This document shows, piece after piece, positions 1 through 11,792 of a stretch of 64,000 bases of DNA (positions are counted from its first letter, which is position 1; each line of letters starts with the position of its first letter). The DNA comes from Sipunculus nudus. Its lineage: Eukaryota > Annelida > Sipuncula > Golfingiida > Sipunculidae. The position numbers were made by a program, and so were the translations under genes. Below the pieces are notes generated by a model, which was not told the origin of the DNA, ran no database searches, and was given only the letters and a program-made list of their open reading frames with translations. The stretch is taken from positions 1,672,001 through 1,736,000 of the forward strand of contig CM049316.1 in the NCBI GenBank assembly GCA_026874595.1, read 5' to 3'.

Positions 1-475
1 AGATATGAGCTTGGATGTCTGCAGCATTAACGTGAATGTAGTTGGCGCCACCTGTCATAAAATCTAGAAAGCTATCTAGGATGTATACGCATGCCAAATT
101 TTAGGTCAATTAGTCAAACCACTGCAGAGATATGAGTGATTTTAACCCAAGGCAGATGAACAGATGGACACTGTGCAAACATGGTTGCAGGTGGCGCCAC
201 CTTTTTTTGTGTATGTTATAAAGCTATCCAAGGGCTACATTTGTGTAAATTTTTTTTCCTGATCGGCCAAACGGTTCCCGAGATATGTGTGGAAACAGAC
301 GCACAAATGGACGCTGGGCACAGAGCAAAGGTCAGAGGTCAAGGTCACTTGGTTAGGCACCAGTTCACATATGACCCAATAATTTGTGTAAGTTTCGGAA
401 AAATCCATCCAGTAGTCTCAGAGGAGTTCTCCGGAAACAAACGCGGCAGCGGAACCCGGTCGAAAACATAGTATC
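1..475. repeat. Dispersed repeat fragment with internal direct repeat
   Basis: Two diverged copies of a ~100-base segment lie about 150 bases apart, near 40-140 and 188-290. Each starts with 'tggcgccacct', continues through 'aaagctatc' and ends with 'gagatatg'. The second is followed by 'gtcagaggtcaaggtcactt' (about 330-350) and an 'atccatccagtagtctc' segment. This layout resembles dispersed non-coding repeats common in bivalve introns and intergenic DNA; the family is recalled by style and was not searched. Short open frames here have no coding character. The left boundary is cut by the window edge. Confidence 0.5.
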
Positions 476-511
476 CGCAAATCTTCATTTTGGCGGATAC
501 AATTATCTAAT

Positions 512-655
512 CCCACATCTGAACCAGTCCTATATCCTTAACATCACTGAGTGCATCTGTAAGAAACATGTGACCCCACATCTGAACCAGTGCTATACCC
601 TTCACATCACTGAGAACATCTGTAGAATACTTCTGATCCCACATCTGAAACAGTT
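512..655. repeat. 63-bp tandem repeat, about 2.3 copies
   Basis: The string 'cccacatctgaa' recurs at 512, 575 and 638, a constant spacing of 63 bp. The copies share 'catcactgag' and 'catctgta'. The third copy is truncated after 'cagtttg'. The 116-codon open frame running through it is a by-product of the repeat. Confidence 0.8.
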
Positions 656-1138
656 TGTTCCCCTTCCCACTATCTCATTTGAATCAAAGGTCAAGAAAAA
701 TCTGCAAGGACTAAAGCATCCAAACTCGTATTAAGTACATGTAAAACAATCTGATTAAAAGCCTTATTAATAATAAATCTATGTGCAATAAACAACTCAC
801 TCCGGGTAGAAAAACATGTCCATTACCATTTAATTACAAATCTAAAATTGATTGTAAATATTAAAGAACTTCAGTGGCTATTCATACAATGAGTCTAATT
901 TTTAAACTTGTGTAGGTTTTCAATGGATTTAAAATTTTAATTTTTATCTGCTCTAGTAATAAAGCAAGTCTCAACAGGGATGACCATCAAAGGCAACATT
1001 TATTTGCATAAAGCATGAAATTAATTTAAAACATTTCTACTTTAATGATAAACACCACTGATTCCAAAAACTGACATAGACTGAATGGAAACTGTACACA
1101 GAAACATTGCTAAAGACCAAAATACAGCAAATAAGCAA
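656..1138. other. AT-rich non-coding stretch
   Basis: I see no gene, RNA or repeat array here. The sequence is AT-rich with short A/T runs. It lies downstream of the 3' end of the minus-strand gene, so it is probably intergenic. Confidence 0.5.
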
Positions 1139-1262
1139 GCATGGATATTTAACTATATATGTTATCACAATATAGAGTGTCATGCATATATAACTATGTA
1201 TGTTATCACAGTATAGAGTGTCATGCACATTTAACTATGTATTATCACAGTATAGAGTGTCA
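1139..1262. repeat. ~40-bp tandem repeat, about 3 copies
   Basis: The motif 'ttatcaca(a/g)tatagagtgtcat' recurs starting at about 1,162, 1,203 and 1,242, giving periods of 41 and 39 bp. The copies are separated by 'gcatatataactatgta'-like sequence. No coding potential is seen. Confidence 0.8.
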
Positions 1263-2128
1263 TTCTGTATCAAATCCTGAGTGACTTACAGTAAAAGTTT
1301 TACAAAAATAGTTCAGATTTGAACCTGCTACTGAGGCAGTTTTACCCCTGAGTGTAAGACATGTACAATAAAACCTATACCCAAGGAGATTCCACTTGAA
1401 CAACCACCCCACTACAAAAACTGTAATTTTTGGACCCAGACTACTGAAGCTTACTTATTTTCTCAGCAATCTCAGTGGTCTACATACACCCTGGTTTGTT
1501 GGTCTGTTTGTGTCTGTAAAGAAAATATCTCACAAAATTTTAATGTACTTCCTATAACTTTTGTGGAGAGATGGGCCTGGACCAAATGTACATGTGTTCA
1601 AGAAATGTACATGGTGATCTGAATAAAAACTGGACCTGTGTGTAGGTATACACTCTTGATATTCTTCCCATATTATAAATGAAACTAGGCCACAGCTACT
1701 GTACTGAAATTGTCTTCATGTTTGCAAGGGTGTCAAATTCACAATATTTATAAAAGATATTAAATAGAGAAAGGAAATAAACAAATAAAAGACATAAAAT
1801 GACCAATCAGTTGACAAGCAAGTTGTCAAAAAAAATTTGTCCACTGATCAGCAAACTACTCTGTGCACATTACGGGGACCACAAAAGTAAAGCATATATC
1901 AATTATTGTCAAAACATGCTTTACTTTTAAGGCTGGATTAGCTCTGGTCATAACAGGATATAATTAAGTAAATGGAAATCAGAATAGGTATCAGATGAAT
2001 TCAAGATAATCTACTACTCCTAGTAATTCTGGGAAGATTTTCAGAGTTTGCAAAAATTATCCCTTTTGGTACACTGTAAACAGAAATATTGGGAAATTTC
2101 AAACTTGCAAATATAAAGTCAATTCTGA
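1263..2128. other. Non-coding stretch downstream of the minus-strand gene
   Basis: No open frame of note, tandem array or RNA gene is visible. The sequence is AT-rich and looks unique. It lies 3' of the probable poly(A) region of the minus-strand gene. Confidence 0.45.
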
Positions 2129-2152
2129 CCCCCCCCCCCCCCCCCCCCCCCC
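2129..2152. repeat. Homopolymer C24
   Basis: An uninterrupted run of 24 C follows 'aattctga' and precedes 'agtggcct'. On the minus strand it is G24, about 250 nt beyond the stop codon of the minus-strand gene. Its length is likely to be unstable between individuals and in sequencing. Confidence 0.9.
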
Positions 2153-2405
2153 AGTGGCCTTAGGTGATAAACCTTTTAATACAAAAACTAATGGCAGACA
2201 TAGAGGTTTTCTTTGTTATTTGTACCACTGGTATTACTGGTCTGAATACAGAGTTCTGTGACATATTAAATCCTTTAAACTTGTCAACATGAGCTAGTAA
2301 TAACTGGTAGTCAATCATATGTTTTCGTGGTAGTATTAGTCTGCTTAGAGTTATATATATATTTATCCTATGAAATTTCCTACTGGAGCTAGTAATAAAT
2401 ATTTG
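2153..2405 (-). other. Probable 3' UTR of the minus-strand gene
   Basis: This lies immediately 3' of the stop codon at 2,408-2,406 on the minus strand. A variant poly(A) hexamer, ATTAAA, occurs on the minus strand at 2,180-2,175, and the G24 run follows at 2,152. G-rich tracts downstream of a hexamer can assist 3'-end formation, so the cleavage site may lie near 2,150-2,170. No AATAAA is seen on the minus strand between here and about 1,004. The UTR assignment is inferred from exon position only. Confidence 0.4.
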
Positions 2406-2484
2406 TCAATCATCTGAGCCTGTTGGTTCCTTCCATGAGGTCTCAATGTGATCTGTAGCACCTGTCTCTGACAGGTAACGTTTC
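2406..2484 (-). CDS. Terminal coding exon of an unrecognised gene (C-terminus and stop)
   Basis: On the minus strand a strong 3' splice site ('tgtatttttcag') ends at 2,485 and the exon opens with G at 2,484. That G completes the TG left by the exon at 21,275-21,181 to make TGG (Trp). It then reads K-R-Y-L-S-E-T-G-A-T-D-H and ends ...E-P-T-G-S-D-D before TGA at 2,408-2,406. The exon is 79 nt: one base, 25 codons and the stop. The tail is acidic and polar with no domain that I recognise. The upstream intron is 18,696 bp and is largely satellite DNA. The phase match with the preceding exon across an 18.7-kb gap is the main reason to believe it. The protein family is unknown to me. Confidence 0.75.
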
Positions 2485-2544
2485 CTGAAAAATACAAATC
2501 AAAGTTGTAAACACAGGATTCAGGATAATAACTAAATAACAGCT

Positions 2545-3684
2545 ATATCATCAAAAATATGACAAATAACCATCACAATCAAACATCCAGGTAACATACA
2601 AAATCTACCATAAAAAATATAACAAGTGACCATCAGAATAAAATATCCAGGTAAAACATACAAGTTATACCATCAAGAATAAGATAAAGTGACCAGTACA
2701 TTTTAACATCAATGTTACATGCATACAATTTATACCATCAAGATATAACAAAGTGACCTGCTCACAACTTCAAGGTAACATACAATTTATACCATCAAGA
2801 ATATAACAAAGTGACCTGCTCACAACTTCAAGGTAACATACAATTTATACCATCAAGAATATGATAAAGTGACCTGCTCACAACTTCAAGGTAACATTCA
2901 ATTTATACCATCAAGAATATGACAAAGTGACCTGCTCACAACTTCAAGGTAACATACAATTTATACCATCAAGAATATAACAAAGTGACCTGCTCACAAC
3001 TTCAAGGTAACATACAATTTATACCATCAAGAATATAACAAAGTGACCTGCTCACAACTTCAAGGTAACATACAATTTATACCATCAAGAATATGACAAA
3101 GTGACCTGCTCACAACTTCAAGGTAACATACAATTTATACCATCAAGAATATAACAAAGTGACCTGCTCACAACTTCAAGGTAACATACAATTTATACCA
3201 TCAAGAATATGACAAAGTGACCTGCTCACAACTTCAAGGTAACATACAATTTATACCATCAAGAATATAACAAAGTGACCTGCTTACAACTTCAAGGTAA
3301 CATACAATTTATACCATCAAGAATATAACAAAGTGACCTGCTCACAACTTCAAGGTAACATACAATTTATACCATCAAGAATATGACAAAGTGACCTGCT
3401 CACAACTTCAAGGTAACATACAATTTATACCATCAAGAATATAACAAAGTGACCTGCTCACAACTTCAAGGTAACATACAATTTATACCATCAAGAATAT
3501 GATAAAGTGACCTGCTCACAACTTCAAGGTAACATTCAATTTATACCATCAAGAATATGACAAAGTGACCTGCTCACAATTTCAAGGTAACATACAATTT
3601 ATACCATCAAGAATATGATAAAGTGACCTGCTCACAACTTCAAGGTAACATACAATTTATACCATCAAGAATATGACAAAGTGA
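2545..3684. repeat. 58-bp satellite array
   Basis: The unit contains 'ataccatcaagaatat' and 'gtgacctgctcacaactt', then 'caaggtaacatacaattt', and repeats every 58 bp for about 17 regular copies from 2,700 to 3,684. Divergent copies lie at the left edge (2,545-2,700), with 'catccaggtaa' in place of 'ttcaaggtaa'. Copies alternate between 'atataac' and 'atgaca/atgata' variants. The rare variant 'aacattca' appears at 2,893 and 3,531, exactly 11 units apart, which suggests a block duplication. It lies within the last intron of the minus-strand gene. Confidence 0.95.
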
Positions 3685-3695
3685 ATGCACCATCT

Positions 3696-3713
3696 GGGGG
3701 GGGGGGGGGGGGG
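3696..3713. repeat. Homopolymer G18
   Basis: A run of 18 G lies just after the right edge of the 58-bp array, in 'catct(G)18agtgagg'. It could form G-quadruplex structure on the plus strand. Confidence 0.9.
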
Positions 3714-5639
3714 AGTGAGGGCAAGCCTGCTAGTAGTGGCCAAGCTGAGCCTGAGGCAAGCTGCCTAGGGTGGGTTACATAATGCAAGTGATGGCTGTTC
3801 TACTAGGTGGGCCAGATGTAAACAACACTTGACATGGTGTATGAAAACTTGAATAAAAGCTACTCTTTTGAATCAATTCCTTTGAAATTTCAGATTTTAA
3901 AAGATTAAATCCTTATGTATATATGCTGTGAAAAATAAATCAACAGCACTTACAGAGAAAAAACATGCCATTCCCAAAGTTGGACAAAATTTAAGGTATT
4001 AATTTTTTATTTATGCTAATAACTTGAAAAATTTGCAAAATTCAGATCTAATTTTGGGTAAATAATTGAATCTTGATTAAATAAAGTTATATTCCTTAAG
4101 TCTCCAGCTTCAGCAATTCTCATGTTAGGTGAGTAAATATATTTCCTGATTTTTTAAAAAATTGTATTATATTTGGGCCCATAACTTCAAAATAATACCC
4201 AATAGACCATTTCAGCATCTCGCGACTCGCAATGCATGCTAGTAAGGGTCAAAGGTCACCATTACCAAAACACATTCCTTGACCAGACATGTGCAATGCA
4301 GAAATGGCTGAACGTCACGTTCCAACCCTTTCTATATATCCATTAATATTTTCAGTGGACGCCTCCCATAGAAAATGGCACCCTTTAAGGCTTTATAAGT
4401 GTTACACATTGCTCCTAAGCAGGTTAGAGCTCTTCTGCTGGCCTTTTTAAACAAAATGTAACAAATACAGGCACTTGTGCAGTCGCTCACTCCATGTGGC
4501 TCAAAGAATCACACTGGTGAAATATTCAAGTGGACACGTGACGGTGCTTCACATTTAACTTATTAATATGTAGAAATGTATTTGTCAACACTTTTATATG
4601 AAGGTTAGTAACCATTTATTATTCATGAGTATTTAGATTAGATAAACTTTTTTTTTGTTTTTTGTTTTTCTCGAAATGCATCTTTATAACCATCTCAAAT
4701 TTCATTGTCCTGATTCCTGTGTTAATAACAGTTTATTATAATACTGTTATGTTGAAGGCCAGTGTTTCAAGACATAATTCCCTTTAGTCCAGATAATGCT
4801 TTAATATTTTTATATTTCCTAATAATAATCCAAACTAATCACTGAGGAACTAATTAATACTGATAACTCTCTGACCCTGTCATGGACAAAACGGAATCTT
4901 CCGAAATGTTTCCGTAAATGTTCACAGTTCAGCATGCAAAACTGCGAGACAAGATTATTGTTATTTCAAAATTTACAAAAATGTCTAACTCTTTGGAAGG
5001 TAAACATAATTTATAATATAGCTTTTGGGGAGCATATCAAGACATTAAAAAATATATTATAATGCAAAACTTGTAAACATAACTGTTTACCCTGTTATTT
5101 GTCACTGTTAATGCGTAATATATTATTAGCCTTCTGTTGAAGATGTTTATGGCTTTCATGATCTAGGATAAATATTTAAGTGTCAAAGAACTTGAGAAAA
5201 TACAATTATTAGAGAGTTTTTGTATGGTAGCTTTTCATTCACTGAGCAGAACTAGCACAACGCACGTGTTGTTTCCTGTGTTTTTTCACAGACTAGCTGG
5301 CTCTGTTTTCACAAACCATGTGTACCAATGATACAATGTTTCACGACATTGTTTGGGACGAGGCATGTTAAACCCAGAGAAACAAGTAACACAGTGTATC
5401 TGCTGCGTCTGACAAACGAAGCGGCAGAAGTTGTCAGGACCGCATGTAGTTTGTTTTGGTAATGGTGACCTTTCACCTTGGGCTCAAGGTCGGTCATCGC
5501 ACATGCGCGCCTGTAATGCTGAAATGATCTATACTGACCTAATTTTTGGTATATTCATAGAAAATGTATGGAAGAATATGAATACTAAATATGACAAAGA
5601 ACAGATCAGTGGTTTTGATATTAGGCAGCCTTGAAGTGT
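3714..5639. other. Intronic non-satellite spacer
   Basis: This stretch separates the two 58-bp-type arrays. It is AT-rich and of mixed sequence. The short open frames at about 5,309-5,634 on both strands overlap each other and have no splice-site support or recognisable domains. No RNA gene is seen. It is intronic on the gene model given here. Confidence 0.5.
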
Positions 5640-5888
5640 AACAATGGCTTTTTTATGGAAAACGGAGGTTTTTCCTTAATATCTTAAAGGAACGAAGTCC
5701 TAATGACCCAATTTTCAGTATAGTAGGAGATTTTGGGAACATCTAATGGTATGTAAAATTTTGGATTAGTAGGTCCAACGGTTTTAAAACGTGCCCTGTT
5801 AACTGACGGACCGCCGGATGGCCGGACGGAGGGACGACGGACAAAGGACCACGACTATAGCTCAGATGACTTATAGTCAGCTGAGCTA
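5640..5888 (+). repeat. Dispersed repeat ending in '...gctgagctaaa'
   Basis: The segment ends with a G+C-rich stretch of 'gacgg/cggacgg' units (about 5,806-5,846), then 'caaaggaccacgactatagc' and 'tcagctgagctaaa'. This is the layout of a dispersed repeat I associate with bivalve genomes, in which a short (gtccgtc)n-type core lies next to a terminal 'agctca.../...gctgagcta' motif. The sequence at 21,763 ('gttagctcacctaaa') looks like the same kind of terminus in the opposite orientation. Boundaries are approximate. Confidence 0.5.
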
Positions 5889-6418
5889 AATATACCATCA
5901 AGAATATAACAACTGACTATCACAATAAAACATCCAGGTAACATACAAGTTATACCATCAAGAATAAGATAAGGTGACCAGAACATTTTAACATCAATGT
6001 TACATACATACAATTTATACCATCAAGAATATGAAAAGTGACCAACACAACAAAACATCCAGGAAACATACAAGTTATGCCATCAAGAATATGACAGTTG
6101 ACCAGCACAATTAAACATCCAGGTAACATACATTATATACCATCAAGAATATGACAGTTGACCAGCACAATTAAACATCCAGGTAACATACATTATATAC
6201 CATCAAGAACATAACAAGGACCAGCACAATTAAACATCCAGGTAACATACATTATATACCATCAAGAATATAACAAGGACCAGCACAATTAAACATCCAG
6301 GTAACATACATGTTATAACTTCAAGCATATGATAAAGTGACCAGTACATTATAACATCCATGTAACATAAATACAAGTAATACAATCAAGAATATAATAA
6401 TAATACATCCTGATAACA
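5889..6418. repeat. Degenerate array related to the 58-bp satellite
   Basis: 'ataccatcaagaat' recurs with 'catccaggtaacataca' instead of the 'ttcaaggtaacataca' of the main array. A block near 5,916-6,034 matches 2,628-2,750 closely, including 'acattttaacatcaatgtta'. So this array shares the edge variants of the 2,545-3,684 array rather than its homogenised core. Confidence 0.85.
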
Positions 6419-6422
6419 TCCT

Positions 6423-6518
6423 TGTATGTCTGGCTTGGTGATTATTTAATATGTCTGACTGCTTGGTGATTATTTAGAATATCTGATTGCTTAGTGATTA
6501 TTTAGTATGTCTGATTGC
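6423..6518. repeat. 28-bp tandem repeat, about 3.4 copies
   Basis: 'gctt(g/a)gtgattattta' begins at 6,433, 6,461 and 6,489, giving a 28-bp period, with 'tatgtctga' between. It ends in a partial copy at about 6,517. Confidence 0.85.
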
Positions 6519-9500
6519 TGAACCAGTATGCGATGGCAGGTGTGGGTTATAATGTACTAGAGACCTATGGTTCTGATGTCAGGCTTGACTCTTCCTAACT
6601 AGGGGCATGGGTGGACATATAGCACTAGAGGGCAATGGTGGAGTCTCCAAGGGGACAGTGGAACGCCAGTGTGTATGAACCATCATGGCTGACTTGGGAA
6701 ATACCTAGAATATCCACAGCTGTATGAACCATTGTTGTTGACTGGGTTTATAACTAGGATATCCACAGTTGTTTGAACTATAATGGTTGACTGAGGTTAT
6801 ACCTAGGATATCCACAGTTGTTTGAACCATCATGGTTGACTGGGATTAAACCTAGGATATCCACAGTTGTTTGAACTATAATGGTTGACTGAGGTTATAC
6901 CTAGGATATCCACAGTTGTTTGAACCATAATGGATGACTGGGGTTAAACCTAGGATATCCACAGTTGTATGAACCATCATGGTTGACTGGGGTTATACCT
7001 AGGATATCCACAGTTGTATGAACCATCATGGTTGACTGGGATTAAACCTAGGATATCCACAGTTGTTTGAACTATAATGGTTGACTGAGGTTATACCTAG
7101 GATATCCACAGTTGTTTGAACCATAATGGATGACTGGGGTTAAACCTAGGATATCCATAGTTGTTTGAACCAATGTGGTGACTGGGGTTATACCTAGGAT
7201 ATCCACAGTTGTTTGAACCATTGTGGTGACTGGGGTTATACATAGGATATTCATAGTTGTAATGACCATCATGGTTGACTGGGGTTATACCTAGGATATC
7301 CACAGTTGTTTGAACCATTGTGGTGACTGGGGTTATACCTAGGATATCCACAGTTGTATGAAACCATAATGGATGACTGGGGTTATACATAGGATATTCA
7401 TAGTTGTAATGACCATCATGGTTGACTGGGGTTATACCTAGGATATCCACAGTTGTATGAACCATCATGGCTGACTGGGGTTATACCTAGGATATCCACA
7501 GTTGTTTGAACCATTGTGGTGACTGGGGTTTTACCTAGGATATCCATAGTTGTATGAACCATTGTGGTGACTGGGGTTATACCTAGGATATCCACAGTTG
7601 TATGAACCATTGTGGTGACTGGGGTTATACCTAGGATATCCTCAGTTGTATGAACAATTGTGGTGACTGGGGTTATACCTAGGATATCCACAGTTGTATG
7701 GACCATCATGGTTGACTGGGGTTATACCTAGGATATCCACAGTTGTTTGAACCATTGTGGTGACTGGGGTTACACCTAGGATATCCACAGTTGTATGGAC
7801 CATCATGGTTGACTGGGGTTATACCTAGGATATCCACAGTTGTTTGAACCATCATGGCTGACTGGGGTTATGCCTAGGATATCCACAGTTGCTAAACCAT
7901 AATGGATGACTGGGGTTTCACCTAGGATATCCACAGTTGTATGAACCATTGTGGTGACTGGGGTTATACCTAGGATACCCACAGTTGTATGAACCATCAT
8001 GGTTGACTGGGGTTATACCTAGAATATCCACAGTTGTATGATCCATTTTGGTTGACTGGGGTAATACCTAAAATATCCACAGTTGTTTAACCATTGTGGC
8101 TGACTGAGGTTATACCTAAGATATCCACAGTTGTTTAACCATTGTGGTTGACTGGGGTTATACCTAGGATATCCACAGTTTTATGAACCATTTTGGTTGA
8201 CTGGGGTAATACCTAAAATATCCACAGTTGTATGAACCATTGTGGCTGACTGAGGTTATACCTAGGATATCCACAGTTTTATGAACCATTTTGGTTGACT
8301 GGGGTTATACCTAGGATATCCACAGTTGTTTGAAACATTGTGGTGACTGGGGTTATACCTAGGATATCCTCAGTTGTATGAACCATTGTGGTTGACTGGG
8401 GTTATACCTAGGATATCCACAGTTGTTTAACCATTGTGGTTGACTGGGGTTATACCTAGGATATCCACAGTTGTTTGAACCATTGTGGTGACTGGGGTTA
8501 TACCTAGGATATCCACAGTTGTTTGAACCATTGTGGTGACGGGTTATACCTAGGATATCCACAGTTGTTTAACAATTGTGTTGACTGGGGTTATACCTAG
8601 GATATCCACAGTTGTTTAACCATTGTGGTGACTGGGGTTATACCTAGGATATCAACAGTTGTTTAACAATTGTGGTGACTGGGGTTATACCTAGGATATT
8701 CACAGTTGTTTAACAATTGTGGTTGACTGGGGTTATACCTAGGATATCCACAGTTGTTTAACCATTGTGGTGACTGGGGTTATACCTAGGATATCCACAG
8801 TTGTTTAACAATTGTGGTGACTGGGGTTATACCTAGGATATCCACAGTTGTTTAACCATTGTGGTGACTGGGGTTATACCTAGGATATCCACAGTTGTTT
8901 AACAATTGTGGTGACTGGGGTTATACCTAGGATATCCACAGTTGTTTGAACCATTGTGGTGACTGGGGTTATACCTAGATATCCACAGTTGTTTGAACCA
9001 TTGTGGTGACTGGGGTTATACCTAGGATATCCACAGTTGTTTAACCATTGTGGTTGACTGGGGTAATACCTAGGATATCCACAGTTGTTTAGCCATTGTG
9101 GTGACTGGGGTTATACCTAGGATATCCACAGTTGTTTAACAATTGTGGTGACTGGGGTTATACCTAGGATATCCACAGTTGTTTGAACCATTGTGGTGAC
9201 TGGGGTTATACCTAGGATATCCACAGTTGTTTAACCATTGTGGTTGACTGGGGTAATACCTAGGATATCCACAGTTGTTTGAACCATTGTGGTGACTGGG
9301 GTTATACCTAGGATATCCACAGTTGTTTAACAATTGTGGTGATTGGGGTTATACCTAGGATATCCACAGTTGTTTGAACCATTGTGGTGACTGGGGTTAT
9401 ACCTAGGATATCCACAGTTGTTTAACCATTGTGGTTGACTGGGGTAATACCTAGGATATCCACAGTTGTTTAACAATTGTGGTGACTGGGGTCATACCTA

Positions 9501-9784
9501 GGATATCCACAGTTGTTTGAACCATTGTGGCTGACTGGGGTCATACCTAGGATATCCACAGTTGTTTAACCATTGTGGTTGACTGGGGTCATACCTAGGA
9601 TATCCACAGATGTTTAACCATTGTGGTTGACTGGGGTCATACCTATGATATCCACAGTTGTATGAACCATTGTGGTGACTGGGGTTTTACCTAGGATATC
9701 CACAGTTGTTTAACCATTGTGGTTGACTGGGGTTATACCTAGGATATCCACAGTTGTTTAACCATTGTGGTTGACTGGGGTTAT

Positions 9785-11792
9785 ACCTAGGATATCCACA
9801 GTTGTTTGAACCATTGTGGTGACTGGGGTTATACCTAGGATATCCACAGTTTTATGAACCATTTTGGTTGACTGGGGTTATACCTAGGATATCCACAGTT
9901 TTATGAACCATTTTGGTTGACTGGGGTTATACCTAGGATATCCACAGTTGTTTGAACCATTGTGGTGACTGGGGTCATACCTAGGATATCCACAGTTGTT
10001 TAACCATTGTGGTTGACTGGGGTAATACCTAGGATATCCACAGTTGTTTAACAATTGTGGTGACTGGGGTTATACCTAGGATATCCACAGTTGTTTGAAC
10101 CATTGTGGTGACTGGGGTTATACCTAGGATACCCACAGTTGTTTAACCATTGTGGTTGACTGGGGTAATACCTAGGATATCCACAGTTGTTTAACAATTG
10201 TGGTGACTGGGGTCATACCTAGGATATCCACAGTTGTTTGAACCATTGTGGTGACTGGGGTTATACCTAGGATATCCACAGTTGTTTAACCATTGTGGTT
10301 GACTGGGGTAATACCTAGGATATCCACAGTTGTTTGAACCATTGTGGTGACTGGGGTTATACCTAGGATATCCACAGTTGTTTAACAATTGTGGTGACTG
10401 GGGTTATACCTAGGATATCCACAGTTGTTTGAACCATTGTGGTGACTGGGGTCATACCTAGGATATCAACAGTTGTTTGAACCATTGTGGTGACTGGGGT
10501 TATACCTAGGATATCCACAGTTGTTTAACAATTGTGGTGACTGGGGTTATACCTAGGATATCCACAGTTGTTTAACAATTGTGGTGACTGGGGTCATACC
10601 TAGGATATCCACAGTTGTTTGAACCATTGTGGTGACTGGGGTTATACCTAGGATATCCACAGTTGTTTAACCATTGTGGTTGACTGGGGTAATACCTAGG
10701 ATATCCACAGTTGTTTGAACCATTGTGGTGACTGGGGTTATACCTAGGATATCCACAGTTGTTTAACAATTGTGGTGACTGGGGTTATACCTAGGATATC
10801 CACAGTTGTTTGAACCATTGTGGTGACTGGGGTTATACCTAGGATATCCACAGTTTTATGAACCATTTTGGTTGACTGGGGTTATACCTAGGATATCCAC
10901 AGTTTTATGAACCATTTTGGTTGACTGGGGTTATACCTAGGATATCCACAGTTGTTTGAACCATTGTGGTGACTGGGGTCATACCTAGGATATCCACAGT
11001 TGTTTAACCATTGTGGTTGACTGGGGTAATACCTAGGATATCCACAGTTGTTTAACAATTGTGGTGACTGGGGTTATACCTAGGATATCCACAGTTGTTT
11101 GAACCATTGTGGTGACTGGGGTTATACCTAGGATATCCACAGTTGTTTAACCATTGTGGTTGACTGGGGTAATACCTAGGATATCCACAGTTGTTTAACA
11201 ATTGTGGTGACTGGGGTCATACCTAGGATATCCACAGTTGTTTGAACCATTGTGGTGACTGGGGTTATACCTAGGATATCCACAGTTGTTTAACCATTGT
11301 GGTTGACTGGGGTAATACCTAGGATATCCACAGTTGTTTGAACCATTGTGGTGACTGGGGTTATACCTAGGATATCCACAGTTGTTTAACAATTGTGGTG
11401 ACTGGGGTTATACCTAGGATATCCACAGTTGTTTGAACCATTGTGGTGACTGGGGTCATACCTAGGATATCAACAGTTGTTTGAACCATTGTGGTGACTG
11501 GGGTTATACCTAGGATATCCACAGTTGTTTAACAATTGTGGTGACTGGGGTTATACCTAGGATATCCACAGTTGTTTAACAATTGTGGTGACTGGGGTCA
11601 TACCTAGGATATCCACAGTTGTTTGAACCATTGTGGTGACTGGGGTTATACCTAGGATATCCACAGTTGTTTAACCATTGTGGTTGACTGGGGTAATACC
11701 TAGGATATCCACAGTTGTTTGAACCATTGTGGTGACTGGGGTTATACCTAGGATATCCACAGTTGTTTAACAATTGTGGTGACTGGGGTTAT
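9785..11792. repeat. Two tandem copies of a 1,004-bp higher-order block
   Basis: The marker of two consecutive 'gttttatgaaccattttgg' monomers occurs at about 9,849 and 10,853, exactly 1,004 bp apart. Other variant monomers keep the same offset (10,191 to 11,195 and 10,572 to 11,576). The copies look almost identical. One clear difference is 'gatacccacag' near 10,130 against 'gatatccacag' in the second copy. The block equals about 21 monomers. Boundaries are set by where the monomer order stops matching. Confidence 0.8.

Noticed and set aside
181-734. Plus-strand frames of 96 and 116 codons near the left edge
   Set aside because: They overlap in different phases across a dispersed repeat and a 63-bp tandem repeat. 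No splice sites or domains are visible.
5309-5634. Overlapping 62- and 67-codon frames on opposite strands
   Set aside because: There is no family resemblance or splice support, and they are intronic on the gene model. Chance open frames of this size are expected.
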